From Pyrocephalus nanus (taxonomy: Eukaryota > Chordata > Aves > Passeriformes > Tyrannidae), in assembly GCA_038380795.1 (NCBI GenBank), contig CM076280.1, positions 6,311,501 to 6,375,500 on the forward strand: a stretch of 64,000 bases of DNA, written 5' to 3'. Below are positions 29,701 through 41,700 of this stretch, piece after piece. Made by a program: the position numbers and the translations under genes. The notes under the pieces are model-generated. The model had not been told where the DNA came from. It saw nothing but the letters and a program-made list of their open reading frames with translations, and ran no database searches. The stretch's first letter is position 1; the number at the start of each line of letters is the position of its first letter.

Positions 29701-32700
29701 ACAATATGGGCATGGTCATCCTATGGTTCATGCTTCCTACCTCTGTTCCTGCTTTAGTTTTCCTGCCCTTTCTACACCCACTGTCTCAAACTATCACTTT
29801 TTTTTTTAACCCCTGTCACGATAGCCACTTTTTTTTTTTCTTTACTCAGTAGCTGTATTCTGGTTCTTCTATTTCTTCCTGCATCATTTTTGGTAGAAAG
29901 GGGTGACCTCAGACCTTCATTCAGTGACACCCAAAAAAAAAAAAAAAAAAAACCAAACAAAAAAACACGCTCCTGAGCAATCCTGAGACAGGTTTTGGGA
30001 AGTTCTCCCATCAGTTCTGTTCCCTTGAGAGCTTCCCTCATGTGCTGTGCTGTAAGGCTGCAAGGAAAGCGGGAATGTAGCTACCCTCTGGAATGCCAAG
30101 AGCCACAGTTCCCCTGAGCCAAGCCAGGATGGTGAGTCACATCTCTTCCCTGGACCCAGTGCCTGTAGCAGAGCACCACTGGGTGTGGGGAAGTTTGGGT
30201 CAGGATTTTATCCCTGTTTGTTGTTTGGCTCCATTCGGGCCATATCTCTCTGCAGTTCATTCAACTTCCTTATTTTGTTTTTCTGGATGTTGTTGTCGGA
30301 ACACAGATTTCATCTGTTGATGTCTTGAGAATTTAAAGCTGAGCTGCTCATCTCTGTGCTCCCAGTAAATGTTACTGCTGTGCTGTGCAAGAGACCTAAC
30401 TTTGCTGTCAAGGCCATCATCAGCTGAAAGCCTCTTTTTTTTTTCTTTCAAAATAAACTAATTTGCATTGGAAAATAAACCACCCAGCTTTCCCTTAGGG
30501 GAATATCTAAGGCCATACTAAAAAAAAAACCCTTATAAATCTGAGTCCTTAGCGAAGATGGCAATGAAATTCCAAATGTGCTAGACCTAAGATTATAATC
30601 TTTTTGCTTCCCTTGGATATTTTGGCATAGCTGAAGGCATGTGACTTTGTAAAACCACTGGTTTCCACTGTCCCTGCTCACAAATACCATCATCATCTGG
30701 AGGTCCTGATATGCTTCTCTAGTGAAGAATGCAGCATATAAAGAGAAATCACCATTTAAAAATAGTTCTGCTCACGGAAGAAACTTGGAAAGAGGATTTG
30801 TTTTCTCAGCAAACCAGTAACCCAAAGCATACAACAAAATGTGTACAAACCCAGAGAATAAAAGCATCAAGTGTTCAGTGCCTTGGCACATTAACCCAAC
30901 TGATGTGAGTCCAGCAAAGAGAACTTGGATTTAATTATTTTGATGTGTAGGCTTTTGTACATCTTCTGCCCATCATTGCTATCTCTGCTAAAGAGAGTAG
31001 GAACCCTAGGAACCTCAGGAACCTCACACTGCAGGGAAAGAGATACCAAAAGGTGCTACATTCCTGATGTGCTGTGGAGACCTTGGATGAAGACACAATC
31101 TCATTTGATTTTATTATTTTTATTTTTTACCCCCTGATCTTTCCATCCCTGGACAGATGAGTCAGGAGAATGGAGAGGGAAAGGATCTGTTTTTGAAGGC
31201 TACCAAAGTTTTTGCTGGGCTTGTTATTCCCTGTATAATGTGTGGTAGTGCAATGATTTCTGGGAACTGTGCAAACCCCTGCGTATGTGCCCTGGGAGCA
31301 TCTGGAATTGCAACAGCAACCACATCTGGATCATCACAAGTAGAGATATCACATATCTGGGAACCCCAGACAAGTGTTGAGCTGCCTCTAAATTCATCTG
31401 GGCAGAATTCCTGCGCAGTTGGAGAAAGCACATCCAGGAAAATCAGACACATGGTAGGCTTCCCACTCACCAGCAGAGCTCGCTGGCCAAAGTCCTAGAA
31501 AGCGTGCTGGGAGAGCACGGAAATATCCCTCCCTGATAGAGCTGATTCTGCTCGAGGAGGTGACTCAGGCTGCGAGATCCGAGCCACGTCCCTGCCCATG
31601 GTGTCACCAGCGTGGTTTGACCCATTTATTTATGCCAGCAAAGCTTTTAACCAGCAGACAGGAGTTGAGGGAGGCTCGAAGGAAGGTCTCCATGGCTCAC
31701 TGTGAGCGACAACTCGTCCCACAGTCGCTGACAGGAGTTGGAGATGCTCCAGTGTTTTTTCCTGCGGCGATGGAGAAGGAGCCGCACCCCAGCTGGAGGA
31801 CCCAGGAGAGCCTTCTGGAGCAGATGAACATCTCTGCTCCACGAGGCTGATGCGTCATCAGGGGAAAAGCCAGTACATGGAGTTTATCAGAGCCCATCTC
31901 TGTGCTCAGGCTCCACCAACAGGGAATGACAAGCTGAAGGAACCCAAAGGAAATTGAGAAGCTCTTTGAACGTGGCACAGTCTTCAGTGAATCAAGTTTA
32001 TTTTGGGGTGCAGGACTTGCACCGTCAAATTTGGGGTTGTGTTTTGGTTTTTACCGTCTCCCAGATGACTCCAGTCCTTTATCTGTACTCCATGATCTCG
32101 GGTACAAGCACGAACTTGAATGCTGGCAGATTTTAGGAGCAGCGTGGAAGTTTTGTTTCCCAGATGGGAAGATTTAAGGCCTGAACTTTTCCTCTCGAAA
32201 AGCCAAGGCATTTCCCAGTGCAGGCTAGAAGCAAGTTTCAGTCATGGGACTTTCACGGGAGATGTATCCAGGTGAAGGGAGACAGGCTGTACTTTAAACT
32301 CCTCTGAAATAGCTGCGAGATCCTCGTGACCTCCCTGTGAATGGGATGCACCTGCCTTGCATCAGCACACTGGAGTCTGTGTCTTCTACAGACAGTGTAA
32401 CACATCCTCGGCCTGGGGACAGAGCTATAACATGGAAGTCTTTGTTTCAAGAGGTGTCACAGCACAGCAATTCAGGAGCACGTCCGAGTGTGCAAAACTG
32501 CTCTGCTGGAGAAGATCAAGGGCTTGGCCACCACCGGGTCAGGAACAGATTTAACTTAAAGCAGGTTTTCTCCCATTTGCAAGAAACATCTATTGCCTGT
32601 GCTTCCAAAAGCTCTTGGAGCGCAGTCCAGGGAGACTGATGGAAAAACACTGTGCAACTAATTGCAAACCCCAGTTGTGTATTTATTCGCTCACGGCTTG

Positions 32701-35700
32701 TTTTGACAGTGAAGTTTTGTGAGTGATTCCACTGCTAACTCTCCAAATTTTCAAGCCACTGAGTGCCACAGCAGGATCTGTGGGAGTTCAGACCCACCCT
32801 ACGACCCAGAAGTGGGGCTGCTCGGGGCCCTGGTACCAGCTCTCAGAGAGAGCTGCTGTAGAGCTGGATGGGGGTGGCCATTTCTCAGGCTGATGCTTTC
32901 ATTAGTGAGGATTTCTCTGTACTCCTGTCAAAAGTGTAAATCATGTGGGTGACGCTGGAGGCTTGGCACCCATCGTCTGCCGCGGCTGCTCAGCATCTGT
33001 GGGAAAGTAATTCCAAAAGTGATCTCTTGGAAAGTGGCAGCAAAAAAATAGCAAACAAAAACCGTGAGCAGTATGGAAGAGACACAGAGCAGGGCTCAGC
33101 AGGGACCTGTCCTTTGTGAAATCCAATATTGTTGGCAAGGTGGGCTCCTGAAATGTTTGACTTAGGTAAAACGGAGCTATTCCCTTTGGGGAGGTGAACT
33201 GGCACAGTTCTTTAGGGCTGTAAGAAGTCTGAATTGCTCCTTTGTGTTCAGAGCAGGCACTTCTAAGGCCCGTGTTTCAGATCAGAGTGAAAACCCCCTG
33301 ATATGTCTCGCTTTATAAGTTGCCTTCATTCATCTGAGACTGCAGCATCCACCATGGTGAAAATTATACCTTCTTAACTGGGAGGAGGGGGAGCGGGGGG
33401 AGAGATGCTGTGCTGATGTGGAGATGCTGTTGAAAAGTTTGTCACAATTGCCAAAAGGAATAAGTTCTTTTCTTCAGTGATACTTTTGCTTCTTTCTGTC
33501 AAATCCAAAATATTCTGTCTGCCTGGCAGCCAACAGGGTCAAACACTGAAAAAAAATGGGCTCCCTGAGGAGAGGCTGCTGTATTTAGCTGCTCATCACA
33601 GGTTAATTCTGCGGTGTGGGTGCAAGGAGGGGCAGCAGGTTCTGCACTCACACTGGGTGCTCAGAGCAGCCCAGCATTCCTGTCTTTGCTTGCCATGGCT
33701 CCCACCTGGAGTTTTGCATCCCACTCCATTTCCAGATGCCCAATCAGTATATTGTGGTTTCTGTGTGTAACAATAATACAAATAGAGGAAGGGCTTTCCA
33801 ACATGAACAGAAAGCTGTGCATGGTAGGTGGATAGAGAATGAAACCACTGCCTGTTTTCACAAGGGAAAAATTACTGTGGAGGCAATGGTTCTATTGACA
33901 GCAGCCTAAAACCATGTAAAAAGTGTCACTTTTCAATTGTGTTGCCCAATAGTCACCTGAGCACAGAGATCTTTACACCTTTAAGAAATGAGGTTTTCTT
34001 CTCTTCCATGGGCTAGAGCAGCTCAAAACCAAACTCAGCCATACCCCAACTGTAGTACCTGTGAATTGTGGTCTGAACTGCATGACTTCCTGGCCTCCTT
34101 GTTGGCTTCCATGGGAATAGGATAGGGTGGGTGAGGATGCTCTCAGGGTTGAGTGTACCAAGGAAGCGGCCTGGGAGTGGCTGGTTGGGATGGGATTTCT
34201 TTGTTTTCCCATTCCAACAGCTTTTTTTTGTTGTTGTTGTTTTTTTCTCCCCTAGGGACCAGAAGGGAAACCAGGAAAACAGGGGGAAAAGGGCAAGCCT
34301 GGCCAGAAGGTAGGAACATCTCCTGTTGATAATGTGTCCCTGGGCAATCCTCTGAACCTCCTTATCCTTGCTCACCAGTCATATTTGTCTATAGAAGCAG
34401 CTTTGTTCTACCCTAATGTCAGTGCTTTTGCTCTGCAGGGCAGCAAGGGCTACCAGGGACAGCTCGGAGAGACTGGATCCCCAGGGAAGGAGGGGCCGAA
34501 GGGGAACCAAGGCCCTAAAGGATCCCGAGGTACCCTGGGACCTATGGTGAGAAGAGCTCTGCAAATGGTTGAACACAACACGCAGAAACGTGACTGGCAG
34601 TGGTGGGCACGGGCCTGAATGAAGCAGAGAGCCCAGCAGGGGCTTCAGAGCACAGAAAGGGAAATGCTGTTGGATGGGTTTAATTGGCTAAAAGAGCTTA
34701 AGTTGCTCTGAGCAGCACAGAAGAGACTCCACAGAGGTGGTTGGGTTGATGCCCCGTGAGCCCAGCTCACGTTGCACCATGGTGGTTCTTCACAACTCCC
34801 CAGACGGGCTGAAATAGCTGAAATATTGGGGATTTTGCCTGAGCTGAGTGAGCTGATAAGCTATTTTTTGCTAAGATCTTTCCCTTTGAGACTGCACACT
34901 CATGGCAAGAGCTGCTTCCAAGTCGAACTCTGTTATTATAAGGAACTCTGCCATTATAAGGAACTCTGCCTTGGACTTCTGCCCTGTTTCTACACCCACT
35001 CTCAATCTACTTATCTAAAACACTTGGAGCAAGAAGAAATATAGCATGGGAAAGGGTTTGAGCTGGGGACTGAAGGTGAGGCTTTCAGAGAGAACAGTAA
35101 TAATATGGCAGAGAGAGAAGAAAGTTAATTTGCTTTAGGCACATGAGAAAAATGCATTGGGACAGCAGCAGTAAGTAAAAATAACCCTCGTGTAGTGCAG
35201 GCTGGTTAGGAAACTTCTTGCACTCTGGTAGAACTTAGTGAAATAGCAGGAGTTATTTATGAACCAGGAGTCCCACTGATGTTTCAGAGCAGTAGCAAAT
35301 GAGTGATGGAGTGATGGTTTTGCTGATGGGGTTTTCCTGCACTAAAAAATTATGGCCTCACCATATATCCTCACTTAATATTCTTTGGCAAAGCCTCCAT
35401 GGATTATTTCACAAGGAAGCAAAGAAACATCTAAACAGCAGTCTAATGGGCTGGACACTTCTCTGTCTTGTGTAAAGGGCTTTCATCCACCCTAAATGGG
35501 ATTATATGGAAAGTCTTTGACTCACTTAAATCGGATTTAAACCTCTTGTTCAATCTGCTAAAGGTGTGATAAACACCTCGTGCAGTGCCCCCATCACAAT
35601 GCAGAAAAATCCCTTCTTGGCTTCAGAACTCACACTGGAAGGTTTCCTCCCAGCAGTTTAGGATAAGGTCATGCATGAGAGTGGTCTCACTGGTGGACTT

Positions 35701-38700
35701 CCTAGCACGACACTAGTTTGGATATGGAGATGTTCAGAAGGGCAGATAAAGAGCACACAAATGCAGCCATTTCTGGTAGCAAATCTGAATGAGGAGGGGA
35801 ACCTGTTGCTGCAGGCTGGCAAAGGCATAGAACAGACTCCTGACTTCCCTCTTCATGTGTAAGAGGTTAAAGCCAAGCAAGAGCCCTCCAGGTGGCTACA
35901 GCAGAGCTCACAGGTAGCTAGGAGGAGAGGTTGCCACACTCCCACCTGGTGCTGAGCTTTGCTTTGCATAGCCCAGCGCATCCTCTTCCCATGGGGTGAC
36001 ACCACGGGCTGCTCTCACGGTCCCTCTGTGCTTGCCTCTCCAGGGAGCTCCGGGAAGGATGGGTGCTCAAGGGGACCCAGGCTTAAAGGGTTACCAGGTA
36101 AGGGTTTTATTTTCGTCTTCCAACTTTTATCTGTTCCCTAAACACAACAAAACAGTCTCTCCGTTATATAAGTTGTTCTTAAACTATGATTTATTTCTGA
36201 TCTCGAGTTTAGTTCTTTGTCTAGTCTCCATTTACACCATCACGGCTTCTCCACGTGCATTTGGTCCATCTCTGCCACAACCCATGTGTCCCTCTGAAGC
36301 TGGGATGCACCACACAGGGTTTGTGAGACCTGGCAGGGGACCAGGGAGGACTTTCAGTCCAAGAGTTCTTTCCTGCCTCCTCACATGCTGTCTGCTCTCC
36401 ACAGGGACATGCAGGACCACCGGGGCCAATTGGACCACCAGGGCCAAAGGGGGAAAAGGTAAGTTCAGGGAGTTAAGCCATCCCATCTCCCCTTGGTGTG
36501 GGAGCTGAGCTGGCATAGAGATGATTGTCCTGCTGCCGTAATTCCTGTGCATCTGTGCTCTCCTCTCCCTATGGCAGAGGTGCCCCCTCAACCACAGCCA
36601 CCTATGTAACCCCTACAAAAACCTACTAAATATACAGCTTTACCTCTGCAAGTCAGTGCCAGCACACCCATGGCACCAGCATTCCTCCTCATCACCTGCC
36701 ACCCCCTCTTCTCGCTTGTCCCCCACCCCTTGACGAGCCCCCTGGTTGCATCTGCCCTGACTCAGAGCCACGGTGGCTTTCCCCTGGTGTTTCCCTCTTT
36801 TGCTGAGTCAGCACAGCCATAACCAGTTCAGGCTGGAGCAGTGACTCACCCTTTAATGGTTTCCTGTCGGCAGAGCTGGGAGCTGCTCCGCGCTCCGGAC
36901 GGCCCAGCTGGCCTTGGCTGCTCACAGAGCTGATGGAACCCCTCACGTGCCTTCAGCAGCGATGCTCCCCTCCCTCCTGGGGTCTCCCTGGAGAAAGCTT
37001 CAGGGAGAACTCATTTTGACCTTCCAGTACTTAAAAGAGGCTCATCAAAAAAAGGGGAGCAACTTCTTACATGGATGGATAGTGATAGGACAAGGGGGAA
37101 CAGCTTTAAACTGAAAGAGGAGAGATTTAGGTTAGAGGTTAGGAAGTTCTTTACTCAGAGGGTGGTGAGGCACACACACAGATTGCCCAGAAAAGCTGTG
37201 GCTGCCCCATCCCTGGAAGTGCTCAAGGCCAGGTTGGATGGAGCTTGGACCAACCTGTTTTAGTGGAAGGTGTCCCTGCCCACGGCAGGGGGATAGAACA
37301 AGATGAGCTTTTAGGTCCCTTCCAATCCAAACCATTCTCCCTTGGTATGGGAAGGGACATGATGATGATGCAATCTTGTCAGCCATGAGGTTCCCATGAA
37401 GAGGAGAGATGTGTGAACTCTTTTTGCTCATTTTCTACTCCCCATCCCCAAGAGAGTGTTCAGCTTCGCCTCTGGCACACAGTGAGAGTGCAGCTATAAC
37501 ACAGGCAGGAGCTTCATCCCTTGTAAAATGAGTTTATAAGAGCTTGTCTTTGCTGGGGCTTTGAATGCATCCTTTCAAGCTCAGGCTCCTGCTGTCAGGA
37601 CACCTTGTTCACACCGTGCTCTGCCTGGAGACTCCATGTGCAGCAGCAAACCCCTGTGCTGGTGGCTGGGAGTCAGTGGGGCAGGGTGAGCCCTCGCGTT
37701 CCACTAACGTATTCACATGCCTCAGAAATTTTGCTTTGGGGAGGAACAGTGGTCATGCTGCTTTTTCTCTCATTTCCTGCTGCTGAAACGCATCCGTGGA
37801 GGAACAGCTGGTGATGTTCCTGCTGCTCTGCACCTCCATCACTGCCTTGCTGAACTTCCTCTCCACCCCCAGCCTTTCTAACTCTGCCCCATCAGCCTCC
37901 CAGGCTGCACCTCTTGCTCTTCCAGACTTAGCAGCCTTCCTCCTCAGGTGTATCCCACTGAGTGGCCGTGTGGGGAGTGGCAAGTGTTAGCCAAGCTCAA
38001 CCAGCCCAGGATAATAATGCAAGAGCTCACAACCCAGCACACTGTCAGCTGAGAGCCTGCCCAGAGGTTTCTCACAGCCCCACTGTAGAATTTTGAGCAT
38101 CCTGGCAAAAAGTTGTGAGTTGTCACTACCAAAAGCAAGGTCAGTCATTGGCCCTGCAGCAGAAGGAATAAGAGATGTGCACATATGTATCTCGGTTGCT
38201 TAAATTTCAGCTGTTGCTTTATTTGAAAACTTTTAAAGTTGCCATCTTGAAAGCTCCCGTAATTTCAGTAGGAAACGATCCCCAAGTTATTAATCTGAAG
38301 CACTCAATGAAGCATTTAAGATATGCTTCTGCAAATGGACACTTAGGGCACTCCCTGAGTGGATCTGGTGCCAACAGAGCACAGCAGTGTTATGATAAAT
38401 GAATTCCATGTGCAAGTGTCCAAGCTGAAGCCTGACGAGGGCACTAAAACATCTAATGCATCCTGCTGAGAGCAGTGAGCTCTGTTAATGGCCCCTGAGA
38501 GCTGGATCCCACTCATGTCTCCCTGGAAGGCCAGCAGGTCTGCTGACACCTTGCTGGGGAGCAGAAGGAGGAGATGCTGAGTGTGGAGAGCACAACATCT
38601 TGTGTGGAGTCTCCAGCACTGCTTCCTGCACCATCCAGGTGCTCCACAAAAGTCTTGCACCTCTGTTTTCTTATCTATCCTCCCTTCTCTCCTAAGACTT

Positions 38701-41700
38701 GCCTGAATCCTAGGTTAAGGATAGACAGATTCCTTCCCTCCAGACATCTGTAACCTCTCCCACATGTGTGAACACAGAAATGGAAGCCTAAATCTGAGAA
38801 ATTAAGAGGAAATGGAAATGGGACCACGAGTGCTCTGGGAGCTTTAAGCAACTTGGTAAAAGGAGCTGTGCTGAAGGAGGATATGTAACCATGGGGAAGG
38901 TCTTCCCTTCTCCAGAGAAGAAAGCAGCTTGGTGAGAGAGGCATTAGTGTGGAATCCAGCTCCCCTGGCCATACCAGGCAGCAACTCTGCTGCATTTAAT
39001 ACATTTGCAGCTCCTCAAAGAGGCCTTGCTCAGAGCAGACGCCTGCACTTGGCAGCTGCTTAAAGCAGTCCAGATGGGATCCTTTTAAAAATTACAAACT
39101 GGTGTATCTCACTTTGGGACAGGGGCCAACAACAACAAGCCTTCCCTTCTTCTCCATGCATTTTCCATTTGTATCCCAACATGTTTACTTTGCTGCCCTT
39201 TACTCTAACTTTTTTTCACTGCAACTTTCCGAAGAATTAGTGCAGACCTTTCATCTCCCTCTTGAGCAGCTGAGGCATCAGGAAGCTCTGGAGGAGCTCG
39301 GTTTTGCAGTCCTAGAGCTGACCAGGCTGCAGGATTTTCTCAGGCAGAAGACAAGGACAAGGTGGGGATTAGCCTCAAGGGGGCACAGGGCCACAACTCA
39401 GCTTTGGGGAGAAAGTCTGTGAGTCTTGATGCTCTTCAAGGGTCCCCAGAATTATGAGCTTTCTTTGAGTTCATCACACTCATCTCAGCTTCCAAATGGC
39501 AAAGGTGTTCACATCCTGTTTGGGAAGAAGGAATCAGTGCCAAAATTTCTGCATAGTCACACACACATACTGGGATTTTTTTTTTTCCCTGAGAGTTGAG
39601 AAATAGTGGCTTTGTTTCCCTTCTAGCCAGCATTCCTTTGATAGTGGCTAGAAAGCAAACCAGTTGCCAGGTATTGTGCTGCTGGCTTCAGGCAGCAAGT
39701 TCAGTAGCACTGGAAACCATCAGCAGAGCCTCTGAGGCTTTACTTTCCATTCTCTCTTCTTTGCCACCCAAATTTCTCCATCTGTATTGCTCAGTACTGT
39801 ATTTTCAGGCTATCCTGGCACAGTTTCTCTCTATATATTCCTTGTACCACAGCTCCCCAAAACCCCAGATAAGGAGGCTGGAGTTTCCCACCCAGAACGT
39901 AATCTCTTAGGGACATAACCAGGGGGTCTCTATGAACTCCTGGCAAAGTTCATCCAACACGTCGCAGCAGCAGAGAGAGAAAATACCACTGTCATCAAGC
40001 ACATCATGGAGAGAGATGCACTGAGCTCTTTTCTGCCTCTTGAGGGGTAAACTGTAAGAGATTTTGCCAAATCTTGAGCCTCATTCAACCAAGCTGTGAA
40101 TGGCAGTGCAGGTGCTCAGCCCATGAGAAGTCAGTGTGTGTCAGTGTGTCTCTCCCAGTGGTGGCACAGCCCCAATTCCAAGCTGTCACCCAGTTCCTAC
40201 AGAAAAGAAGCTGTTGTCTCCACTAGCATTGTCTTCTCCCAGAGGCAGGATCATCAAGACATTTCCCAAGCACCCTTACTATCAGCAGCTGCAACTCAAA
40301 TGGGAAAATAACCCAGGGAGAACATCAGAAAGAATGGTAAATACACCAGAGAGGGTTGGTGCAACCACTGAGAATTACAGAAAGCTGTGGAAAACTTGGC
40401 ACTGCAATGTCTGGAGATTTGGCTGTTCAAGGCTGTAGGAGCACCCCAAGCACACCAAATACAGCAGCCTATGTGACAGAACCCCCCAGACCCTCTCTCT
40501 CCAGTAGCTGCAGCATCAATGAGTTCTGAGACACGTTCATCCTAAGGAGCCAAAGTGCCAGAGACTCTTATGCAGGGCAGTCAAAAACTGGAGGAGCTGG
40601 AATGTAGTGGTCTTCCATGGGGAGCAAAGAAACAGTCATCTCTGAGCTAGACTCCAGAGAAAACAGGACATCGTGACCCTGAGTGACTTATACAACAGAA
40701 TTTAAAAGGATAATGTCTCTGTTAAGTCTTAAGGGATCTCTCTGTGGATGTTTCAGAGAGACCTCAGCTATAAATAATCCGGGTGATTTTATCTCCCAGC
40801 CAAACCTTGAGCTCTGAACTTGTGCTGTGGAGCATCCCATCAAGGAGAGGAGTGTGGAAGGGGCCAACCCCCTCACCTGGCTGATTGTAAGACAAGCCCA
40901 CAGCAGTGGCAGACAAGCAGGGAGCCCATCCAGACCACCCATGTTCCCGTGATAACCCAGGCAGCACTCAACAAGGGTGGGGAAATGCTTGATTAAAGAG
41001 TTTGGTTGGGCTGTCAGCAATAAAAATCAGGGGCAGGGAGCTATTTCCCATGTTGTCCTAATTACATCCTTCTTGCTTAGTTTTAGGAATTGTTAAAAAT
41101 AACCCTTTGCACCTGGTTCCTTAGGGAGGAGGGTTAGACTGGGCAGAAACAACCACCAGAAATCAGGAAAGCAATGAGAGGACTCAGTGTATCCCAGGCT
41201 GTGAAACAAACAACCACAAAAATTGTTTAGTCTTTCTTTAGATGAAACGTGAGTAAATTCAACAGAGGCTTTGACTTACGAGCCCATGAGATGGGAGGAC
41301 TGGATCAGGTCTGTACAGGAACATCTGCTGTAAAAGCTGCTGTCTGTATTAATATTAACGTTTTTATCCACAGGGAGAACAAGGTGATGATGGGAAGGTA
41401 GAAGGCCCACAGGGACCACCTGGAGACAGAGTAAGATGTTAAATGCCTTCTCTAAACAATCCTGGCCTGATTTTTGTGGGTGGATTATTTGGGTTGCTTC
41501 CTTGCTTGTAGAACGTGCACAAGCCATTGAGATACTGCAGGTGATGGGTTGTTTACATGCACCTTAAGTCTTTGTTGTGCTGTTTTAGGGCCCTGTTGGT
41601 GACAGAGGTGATCGAGGGGAGCCTGGAGACACTGGTTATCCTGTGAGTCTTATCCCAAATGCATGATTCAGGCATGTTTGTCTTGGGGAAGAACTTCCAG

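Larger units (their letters stand above)
22248..34255 (+). other. COL27A1: COL27A1 intron 12 of window (12 kb)
   Basis: The longest intron in the window. It holds several homopolymer runs (T at 23363-23381, T at 27511-27535, A at 29933-29952) but no CR1 copy that I can identify. Triplet-like text at 27870-27910 lacks a usable acceptor and is not collagenous. No nested gene or microRNA hairpin is supported. I could not exclude a conserved enhancer, which would need alignment. Confidence 0.7.

Noticed and set aside
31157..31498. 113-residue open frame with several cysteines in the 12-kb intron
   Set aside because: No homologous family is recognised, codon use is not distinctive, and no splice or poly(A) context supports a gene.
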